DNA of 42,951 nucleotides from a virus. Within the stretch, counting starts at the first letter, position 1; each line of letters opens with the position of its first letter. The notes below the pieces were generated by a model. It saw only the letters and a program-made list of their open reading frames with translations, was not told the origin of the DNA and did no database searches. The translations under genes were made by a program, and so were the position numbers. The DNA lies in the IMG/VR virus record IMGVR_UViG_3300042556_000729, positions 1-42,951 of that record; one strand, 5' to 3'. This document shows positions 8,112-13,127 of this stretch, one piece after another.

Positions 8112-8147
8112 TGTTTCGGTTCGGTGTTTGACATGTCGAACACCAAT

Positions 8148-8170
8148 GCCGCACAGCGGCAGAAAGTAGG
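8148..8170 (+). promoter_or_regulatory. Hairpin plus ribosome-site module, copy 1
   Basis: A GCCGC-ACA-GCGGC hairpin is followed at once by AGAAAGTAGG, which carries the ribosome site of the gene at 8176. Almost the same module stands before the gene at 8606, so it is a duplicated 5' element of the two first early genes. It may be an mRNA stabiliser, a processing site or a translational control element. Confidence 0.6.
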
Positions 8171-8175
8171 ATGCA

Positions 8176-8490
8176 ATGACGATGACTCGCTACACCTGGG
8201 CCGTCAAGGTCCACGGAATCGGTAATCCCATCAGTCTGGGATTCTGCAGCACGCACCTGTTCACCACCGAAGCCGCAGCCATCGCTGCGGTGGACCGCTA
8301 CATGCGGGCGGCAGAGGAGCAGGGGTACATCACCAAGGAAGTTCTTCCGACCGAACGTTCTTTCGTGGCTCACGGCCATAACGGTACGCTGCGTGTCCAC
8401 ATCTCCGTCGATCGGTGGACGCAGGTGATCGACCGCCCGTACATCCCGTTTCACATCGACGAGACCCTCGACGAGAAGCGGGACGCCTGA
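8176..8490 (+). CDS. Small early protein of unknown function
   Basis: 104 residues, the first gene downstream of the strong early promoter. The ATG is preceded by TAGGA and the repeated hairpin module. A second in-frame ATG lies at codon 3. The sequence is a compact mix of short beta-like and helical segments (an Ala-rich helix near residues 33-50) without membrane segments or a motif I recognise. It is followed by a parS-like palindrome and a strong terminator, so it is a single-gene unit. First-expressed T7-like genes often act against host defence or metabolism (T7 gene 0.3 position), but nothing in this sequence shows such an activity. Confidence 0.75.
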   Translation: MTMTRYTWAVKVHGIGNPISLGFCSTHLFTTEAAAIAAVDRYMRAAEEQGYITKEVLPTERSFVAHGHNGTLRVHISVDRWTQVIDRPYIPFHIDETLDEKRDA

Positions 8491-8492
8491 CC

Positions 8493-8509
8493 TGTTTCAC
8501 CGTGAAACA
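8493..8509. promoter_or_regulatory. parS-like 17-bp palindrome, copy 5
   Basis: TGTTTCAC-C-GTGAAACA starting two bases after the stop codon of the 8176 gene and three bases before the terminator stem. Confidence 0.75.
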
Positions 8510-8512
8510 CCC

Positions 8513-8546
8513 GGCCCGTATCACCGACAGGTGCTACGGGCCTTTT
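8513..8546 (+). terminator. Rho-independent terminator after the first early gene
   Basis: GGCCCGTA (8513-8520) pairs perfectly with TACGGGCC (8535-8542), followed by TTTT (8543-8546). It would stop or attenuate transcription from the 7578 promoter after the leader RNA and the 104-residue gene. Confidence 0.8.
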
Positions 8547-8566
8547 GCATACCGCTGTGGTATGCT
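8547..8566 (+). promoter_or_regulatory. Possible extended -10 promoter after the terminator
   Basis: TGGTATGCT (8558-8566) is an extended -10 motif placed just after the terminator, with no good -35 box. It lies in the right arm of a 7-bp hairpin (GCATACC/GGTATGC, 8547-8565). A start near 8573 would give an mRNA beginning at the hairpin module before the 8606 gene. Some fresh promoter is likely here, because the terminator precedes a 4-kb operon. Confidence 0.45.
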
Positions 8567-8576
8567 TCCTGTCCGT

Positions 8577-8600
8577 GCCGCATTGCGGCAGAAAGGTAGG
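8577..8600 (+). promoter_or_regulatory. Hairpin plus ribosome-site module, copy 2
   Basis: GCCGC-ATT-GCGGC followed by AGAAAGGTAGG, five bases before the ATG at 8606. It matches the module at 8148-8170 with only loop changes and a one-base insertion. Confidence 0.6.
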
Positions 8601-8605
8601 CCAGC

Positions 8606-10387
8606 ATGGACCCTAACAAGGTCTGTCGTGAATGGTCGTGCAACATGGTTCGCACGATCCCAGAAGCGAAGCAGGTTATCGTGACCGAGTTCGTCGACTC
8701 GGTCGGCCCGAAGGTCCACACCTTCAGGCTGAACGCGGACCAGTGGCACAACATCACCGCCCGGCATTACGATGCGATCGAGCGGCTCGAGGAGTACGCC
8801 CGGACCCGTGACTACGACATGGTCAAGTCGGATCTCCGCTGGTATGCGTCGGCAGGTAACGATTCTGTCAACGGCATTGACGAGTCGTGCATCAAGTTCA
8901 AGCGGATGACTCCGTCGCAGTGGTACCTGAAGCACTGCTATGCGGAGTTCACCTCGCCCGATGCTGCGTCCGTCAAGGCCGCTGCCTTTGCGGAAGCATG
9001 GGGTGCGGCATGGGGTACGATCGAGCAGCCCGAGTTCGTGTTCGGGTCCAGTGAGATCGTGGACATCTATCGACAATGCGGACGGCAGGGCAGTCTGACG
9101 TCGTGCATGACGGACCGTGGACGCGAGGACTTTGTGCAGATCTACGGCACGTCCAAGCGTTGCTGCCTTGCGGTGCTTCATGACAACGGCGAGATCGTGG
9201 AACGTGCCCTGATGTTCCTGCCCGACATCTACCCCGAGGATACGCCGCCCGGTCCGGGGTGGTATGTCGGACGGATCTACCCCGGCGACATGCTGCTGTC
9301 CCGGTCCCGCATGGGTCCGTGGTTCGCGGCCAACGGGGTCAAGTCCCTGCGGCCCGTGACCGATCATCTTGTCGTGTCGGGGTTCAAGTTGCTTGACGAG
9401 ATGTACCTGCCCTATCTGGACATCGGGTGCTTCGCATGGACCGGTGCAGGTGAGCCCGGTACACCGGTGGTCTGGCACCACAACATGCCAAGGGACCTGC
9501 GATGCGGCAATCACTACCCCGGAACATGGGGCAACGACTATCAGGGCGGCCCGATTGCCACCCCGCCGCATACATGCTGCGAATGTGGCGAAGCCGTTGA
9601 CGAGGACGAGGTCGTGTACCCCACGGACAGCGATCCGTGGTGCCGGGATTGTTGCGACAATCGGTTCGCGTGGTGCGAAGTGTCGGGTGGCTATGTCAAC
9701 CACGGGGACATGGTGCGTGTGTACGACTGCTGCTCGTACGACCATGTCGGTTACGATGTCGAGTACTTCGAAGCCCGACGCACCTACAACGGCTTCCGCA
9801 TCCGCTATGTCCGGGTCTTGCTGGCCAACGACGAGAACGCCTTCGTTCCCGAGTGCGAGGTGGTGGACGACCGATGGGTTCCCGACATGCTGGAGAACGG
9901 GTGGATCAGGGTGGCCGAACTGAACTTCAGCCACCGCACCGCATGGCGGCCGCATGTCCTGTCTACCAGTGAGGATGACTGGGGTTGGGAACATCCCGAA
10001 GATTCCTCCGTCGTGCAGGTCTACACCGGCGACCTGCGGGAGCCCGAAGATCCCGATGCGGTCATGCCTGTCCGCATGGTGGGGTACAAGATCGTTCAGG
10101 TCCATGACAAGATGCGGGCAATGGGCCTGCGGTTCGTGTCACTCGGCGGTACCCGGATCGGCGTGGCCGACGCATCGGGCAACATGTATGACCTGCTGCC
10201 CATCCTGTCGGAGAGCGCCCAGTCGTACCCCGGTTCGGGGGAGCGGCTGAACTACGACAACATCGATGTCCGTAACGATGACCACATGCGTGGCCTCGAC
10301 GGCTGCTGGATCATGGGATGGGAGATCATCCCGCAGAACAACAACACCAACACGGCGGACACCGCCGAGACTGCGAGCAACCTGTGA
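8606..10387 (+). CDS. Large Cys-rich early protein of unknown function
   Basis: 593 residues, the largest early gene. The ATG follows AGGTAGG. The middle part holds a dense cysteine region (about residues 322-375) with CCEC, then CRDCC, then single and paired cysteines with a histidine nearby. The spacing suggests one or two zinc-binding modules. The flanking regions are acidic, rich in Tyr/Trp, and without membrane segments. The last ~20 residues are an Asn/Thr/Ala-rich tail. The stop overlaps the GTG of the next gene, so it heads the early operon 8606-12773. The place resembles the T7 gene 0.7 region (host transcription shut-off), but I see no kinase motifs. No family recognised. Confidence 0.85.
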   Translation: MDPNKVCREWSCNMVRTIPEAKQVIVTEFVDSVGPKVHTFRLNADQWHNITARHYDAIERLEEYARTRDYDMVKSDLRWYASAGNDSVNGIDESCIKFKRMTPSQWYLKHCYAEFTSPDAASVKAAAFAEAWGAAWGTIEQPEFVFGSSEIVDIYRQCGRQGSLTSCMTDRGREDFVQIYGTSKRCCLAVLHDNGEIVERALMFLPDIYPEDTPPGPGWYVGRIYPGDMLLSRSRMGPWFAANGVKSLRPVTDHLVVSGFKLLDEMYLPYLDIGCFAWTGAGEPGTPVVWHHNMPRDLRCGNHYPGTWGNDYQGGPIATPPHTCCECGEAVDEDEVVYPTDSDPWCRDCCDNRFAWCEVSGGYVNHGDMVRVYDCCSYDHVGYDVEYFEARRTYNGFRIRYVRVLLANDENAFVPECEVVDDRWVPDMLENGWIRVAELNFSHRTAWRPHVLSTSEDDWGWEHPEDSSVVQVYTGDLREPEDPDAVMPVRMVGYKIVQVHDKMRAMGLRFVSLGGTRIGVADASGNMYDLLPILSESAQSYPGSGERLNYDNIDVRNDDHMRGLDGCWIMGWEIIPQNNNTNTADTAETASNL

Positions 10388-11517
10388 GTAACTGGCTTCC
10401 CTCATACCGACTCTTCACCGAGACGCTGATGCGTCTGTGTCGGTGGACCACGCCGCACGGCTATGAGCACATGCTCATCCCGATGCTGCCCACCCCACCG
10501 CACGGTGCGGCACCTGGCACCGACCCGGCATACGCAGGCGGTACCTTCCACCTGTGTGCCGAGACGGGTAACTACTGGGTCGTAATCCCCGGCCACGGCG
10601 ATGACATCATGTGGACCTGTCACCTCGATACCGTGGGCATCAAGCCGGAGCCGGTCACGCTCGTGCAACGCGGACACATGCTGCACAGTGACGGCACCAC
10701 CGTGCTCGGTGCCGATGACAAGGCAGGCGTGGCCATCCTGTGCATGATGATCCGTGCCGGCGTGCCGGGTACCTATGCGTTCTTTGTCGGCGAGGAGTCC
10801 GGCTGCATCGGCAGCAAGGATGCCGCCGACGAGTACCGGATGCACCATGACCGTGCGTTCCGTGCCTGCATCTCGCTCGACCGCAAGGGCAGCAGCGATG
10901 TCATCACGCACCAGTTGGGCGAGCGTTGCTGCTCCGATGCATGGGCCAAGGCACTGGCCGATGGCATCAATCGGTACATGGTCAACGGTTCGTTCTCTCC
11001 CTGTTCGCAGGGCGTGTTCACCGACAGTGCGTCGTACATGGACTGCATCGACCAGTGCACCAACCTGTCCGTCGGGTACCACGGGCAGCACGGCAACTCA
11101 GAGCACATCGACATGCAACATGCGTACGAGTTGTCGCTTGCACTCATCCGCATGTGTCGCAGCGACGGCGTGCCTGACCTGCCCCGTGACCGTGCCTCGG
11201 AGGAGGCAGACGAGTCGTGGATGTCAGGCTACGACTACCTGCGGTACCGTGGTTCGTCCAAGCGTTGGTGGTACAGGTCGGCGAGCAAGGCTGACGACGG
11301 GGTCAGTGCCGAGTTTCACCAGACCACCGACAAGATCAATGCTCTGGAGGCCAAGGTGAATGAGATGCTCGAGCGATGGGAGGAACTGCCCGAGGGCGAC
11401 GAGCGTGACGACATCGAGATCAAGATCAATGACACCGAGTGGGACATCGAGGAACTGAAGAGATCACTTGCCGAAGAGGGATCAAAGCGTTATGATTCCA
11501 GTCGTTTCAACTTCTGA
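10384..11517 (+). CDS. M20/M28/M42-type metallopeptidase or amidohydrolase
   Basis: 377 residues from a GTG that overlaps the upstream stop (GTGA). The residues typical of co-catalytic zinc exopeptidases appear in the right order: HLDTVG (His80, Asp82), GADDKAGVA (Asp111/112), GEESGCIGS (Glu137, Glu138), SLDRKG (Asp166) and NSEHIDM (His241). The family removes residues from peptides or hydrolyses N-acyl amino acids in the cytoplasm; the substrate here is unknown. The C-terminal ~110 residues are extra: a Trp/Arg/Tyr-rich stretch and then a charged coiled-coil-like tail. Such an enzyme is not part of the usual T7 early set. It may recycle peptides, disarm a host peptide factor, or act as a different hydrolase of the same fold. 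Confidence 0.8.
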   Translation: MSNWLPSYRLFTETLMRLCRWTTPHGYEHMLIPMLPTPPHGAAPGTDPAYAGGTFHLCAETGNYWVVIPGHGDDIMWTCHLDTVGIKPEPVTLVQRGHMLHSDGTTVLGADDKAGVAILCMMIRAGVPGTYAFFVGEESGCIGSKDAADEYRMHHDRAFRACISLDRKGSSDVITHQLGERCCSDAWAKALADGINRYMVNGSFSPCSQGVFTDSASYMDCIDQCTNLSVGYHGQHGNSEHIDMQHAYELSLALIRMCRSDGVPDLPRDRASEEADESWMSGYDYLRYRGSSKRWWYRSASKADDGVSAEFHQTTDKINALEAKVNEMLERWEELPEGDERDDIEIKINDTEWDIEELKRSLAEEGSKRYDSSRFNF

Positions 11518-11530
11518 ATGTGAGGACACA

Positions 11531-11806
11531 ATGACAGAGATCAGCATCGACAACCGACCGACCAAGATCGTGCGTACCTACCGCGTCACCTACAAGGGCA
11601 TCCATGTGGATGTCCGCATCACGGACGACAGGCCCATCGCACCCGGCAGCAAGTACGAACCCGGCGAGCGTGCCGTGTACCCGGACATGCCGCTGTCCGC
11701 AAGCGAGTGGGCCGAACTGAATGCGTGGCTGAACGGGACGGCGGCGATCGCCGATCCCGACACCCTGCTGACCATGACCAACGCCAAGAACTGGAGCCGC
11801 CAATGA
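11531..11806 (+). CDS. Small early protein of unknown function
   Basis: 91 residues. The ATG at 11531 is chosen because GAGGA stands five bases upstream; the longer frame from 11468 lies inside the peptidase gene and uses a TTG. The protein opens with beta-like segments (RTYRVTYKGIHVDVRIT) and ends with a SASEWAELNAWL helix. No family recognised. It overlaps the next gene by four bases (ATGA). Confidence 0.75.
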   Translation: MTEISIDNRPTKIVRTYRVTYKGIHVDVRITDDRPIAPGSKYEPGERAVYPDMPLSASEWAELNAWLNGTAAIADPDTLLTMTNAKNWSRQ

Positions 11807-12159
11807 GAGCCAAGTGGTCCTATGACCAGTACGAGTTCACCAACATGCGTTACATGGGTTCCGTCGAGGGTACCCTGGACTTCCGGTGGGAGCCCGGCTG
11901 TCCGGGTTCCCGTGACACGCCCGCCGAGGGCGGGTACCCCGACGACCTCGAGCCCGCCATCAGCGACCTGACCCTGATCGATCTGGACAACGGCCTCGAG
12001 TATGTACTGGTGCGTGGCTACGAGATCGTGATCACCGAGATCAACGAGGTGAACACCGTGGACTTGATGGTCGAGATCATCAAGCACATGCAGCCTGCGT
12101 TCGAGGAGATCGCACAGGAACACATGGTCGATCGACTGTACGAGGTGCATGATGACTGA
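11803..12159 (+). CDS. Small acidic early protein of unknown function
   Basis: 118 residues. The ATG at 11803 overlaps the upstream stop and has GGAG seven bases before it. The sequence is acidic, with two beta-rich halves and a C-terminal helix (VDLMVEIIKHMQPAFEEI). No family recognised. The end overlaps the next gene by 11 bases, continuing the tightly packed early operon. Confidence 0.75.
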   Translation: MRAKWSYDQYEFTNMRYMGSVEGTLDFRWEPGCPGSRDTPAEGGYPDDLEPAISDLTLIDLDNGLEYVLVRGYEIVITEINEVNTVDLMVEIIKHMQPAFEEIAQEHMVDRLYEVHDD

Positions 12160-12403
12160 ACAGGATCATCTTCGTATGGTGGCTGAGTCATACGCCAACC
12201 TGCATGACCGGATCACCGTCCTGATGGGTGAGCGGGACAAGGCACTGGCCGAGCGTGACGATGCCAGACGCAAATGGTGCAATGATGAGGCCACTCGACT
12301 GACCTCACTTGCCGTGGTTGCGGGCATGTCGGACCACGTGTATACAGGATCGGATATCGCAAGGATGCATGGCTGGGACTGCTTCAAGGAGAACAACCAA
12401 TGA
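12149..12403 (+). CDS. Small early coiled-coil protein, paralog A
   Basis: 84 residues starting with two adjacent ATG codons (12149, 12152). A charged helix (about residues 20-45) contains ERDDARRKWC, and the C-terminus contains IARMHGWD. The same two elements recur in the next gene, so the two are tandem relatives. Function unknown. The stop overlaps the next ATG (ATGA). Confidence 0.7.
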   Translation: MMTEQDHLRMVAESYANLHDRITVLMGERDKALAERDDARRKWCNDEATRLTSLAVVAGMSDHVYTGSDIARMHGWDCFKENNQ

Positions 12404-12567
12404 CCAATGACATCAAGCAACTGACCAAGGAACGCGACGACGCACGCATCCAGTTCTGCATGATGCAGGTGGAGAACGACATGTACAACAAGGTCATGTC
12501 AACCCCCGAGCAAGTGGCTTCGGAATACGGGTGGGACTATCTCATTCCCCTGATGGAGAACAAGTGA
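12400..12567 (+). CDS. Very small early protein, paralog B
   Basis: 55 residues. ATG at 12400 overlaps the upstream stop, with GGAG nine bases before it. It contains ERDDARIQFC near the N-terminus and VASEYGWDYL near the C-terminus, which line up with the preceding gene. It looks like a shortened duplicate of it. Function unknown. Confidence 0.65.
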   Translation: MTNDIKQLTKERDDARIQFCMMQVENDMYNKVMSTPEQVASEYGWDYLIPLMENK

Positions 12568-12773
12568 ACAAGAAGGAACGACCCAACGTGGAGAAGATCT
12601 CCGTGATCGAAGCATACCGCATTCGGTGGACCGATGGCGAGTCGTGGCGTGTCGTCCGTGACATGACCAACGGAGGTGCATGGTCCGTCATGGACCCCCA
12701 AGGCAAGGCCCTGAGCAAGGGTGATCCCATGTGGGAGAAATGCATCAGGCTCGCAGCGGACGCAGGAAAGTGA
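12564..12773 (+). CDS. Small early protein of unknown function, last of the early operon
   Basis: 69 residues from a GTG at 12564 that overlaps the upstream stop; GGAG lies five bases before it. It has two short beta-hairpin-like segments (AYRIRWTDGESWRVVRDM and AWSVMDPQGKAL) and a basic C-terminus. No family recognised. A strong hairpin follows ten bases after the stop. Confidence 0.65.
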   Translation: MNKKERPNVEKISVIEAYRIRWTDGESWRVVRDMTNGGAWSVMDPQGKALSKGDPMWEKCIRLAADAGK

Positions 12774-12782
12774 TGGGCTGAT

Positions 12783-12819
12783 TTAGTACCGACTCTTGGA
12801 GAAACCAAGAGAGTACTAA
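12783..12819 (+). terminator. Strong hairpin after the early operon (terminator or RNase III-type processing site)
   Basis: TTAGTAC and CTCTTGG (12783-12789, 12793-12799) pair with CCAAGAG and GTACTAA (12805-12811, 12813-12819): 14 pairs with a small asymmetric internal loop and a five-base AGAAA loop. No T-run follows, so it is a poor intrinsic terminator. T7 early mRNAs are cut by host RNase III at hairpins between genes, and this would fit that role. Confidence 0.6.
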
Positions 12820-12824
12820 GAGCA

Positions 12825-12869
12825 GTACTTAGGGCTGATCTAGGTAGCACTTAGATCAGCCCTAAGTAC
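12825..12869. repeat. Perfect 18-bp inverted repeat
   Basis: GTACTTAGGGCTGATCTA (12825-12842) and TAGATCAGCCCTAAGTAC (12852-12869) are perfect reverse complements around a nine-base loop. As RNA it forms a very stable hairpin; as DNA it is a large dyad containing two CTGATCT elements in opposite orientation. No T-run follows. Confidence 0.85.
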
Positions 12870-12907
12870 CGGCTTAAGATCTGACCTACATCTGATCTTC
12901 AATCACC

Positions 12908-12916
12908 TGATATAAT
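12908..12916 (+). promoter_or_regulatory. Extended -10 promoter with consensus TATAAT
   Basis: TGATATAAT is a consensus extended -10 (TGn plus TATAAT). No good -35 box lies at the right distance. A start near 12922 would transcribe toward the RNA polymerase gene. Confidence 0.5.
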
Positions 12917-13017
12917 CCTCTACTTAGTAGCGCACTTAGATCAGTTCTTATCAGATGATCTGATATCATCATCTTAGTACCTGATCTTAGATCTGATCTA
13001 CAACCTGATCTAATGCC

Positions 13018-13059
13018 TTGACATACAGCACCTTGGCAGATCTAAGATCCGATCTTAGA
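13018..13059 (+). promoter_or_regulatory. Sigma70 promoter with overlapping operator upstream of the RNA polymerase gene
   Basis: TTGACA (13018-13023), 17 bases, then TCTAAG (13041-13046; four of six match the -10 consensus). The palindrome TCTAAGATC-C-GATCTTAGA (13041-13059) starts exactly at the -10 box and covers the predicted start site. A protein bound there would block host RNA polymerase. This is the closest promoter to the phage RNA polymerase gene (ATG 13128). Confidence 0.6.
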
Positions 13060-13127
13060 ATTGTCCCAAGTACCGCCTATGTACCGACCATTGATGTTTG
13101 GCGTCGTTCAAAACGGGGTGTCCGATA

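Larger units (their letters stand above)
7613..8147 (+). ncRNA. Hairpin-rich leader RNA, about 550 nt, possible large structured RNA
   Basis: Between the strong promoter and the first early ATG (8176) there is no convincing gene but much potential RNA structure. I see GAAA-tetraloop hairpins at 7742-7757 (6 bp), 7799-7808 and 7844-7855. CCGAAA/TTTCGG can pair at 7872-7895. A three-way junction is closed by ATACCC/GGGTAT (7921-7926 with 7973-7978) and holds hairpins 7934-7955 and 7958-7971. Further stems are CGGATA/TATCCG (7982-8020), a 12-bp stem with six-base loop (8058-8087) and an 8-bp stem (8123-8144). Two parS-like palindromes are embedded. It does not read as RNase P RNA, tmRNA or a tRNA to me. 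It could be a stand-alone noncoding RNA or a long regulatory leader. A reading frame at 7760-8026 exists but has no gene-like features. Confidence 0.6.
12835..13059. repeat. Iteron-like CTGATCT array with 13 GATC sites
   Basis: The heptamer CTGATCT occurs forward at 12835, 12892, 12981, 12993 and 13005 (the last three exactly 12 bases apart) and reversed at 12853 and 12938. GATC occurs 13 times between 12837 and 13054. Odd-centred palindromes lie at 12949-12965 (TATCAGAT-G-ATCTGATA) and 13041-13059 (TCTAAGATC-C-GATCTTAGA). The stretch is A/T-richer than its neighbours and has no gene. It may be a replication origin, a regulator array, or both. Confidence 0.75.

Noticed and set aside
7613-8147. 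tRNA, tmRNA or RNase P RNA in the leader
   Set aside because: I found no cloverleaf, no CCA-ended acceptor and none of the conserved sequence blocks of these RNAs.
8534-10105. Long minus-strand frame (523 residues) opposite the Cys-rich early gene
   Set aside because: His/Val/Asp-rich composition typical of an antisense shadow of GC-rich coding sequence; no signals on that strand. The same applies to 18092-19327 and 23321-24610.
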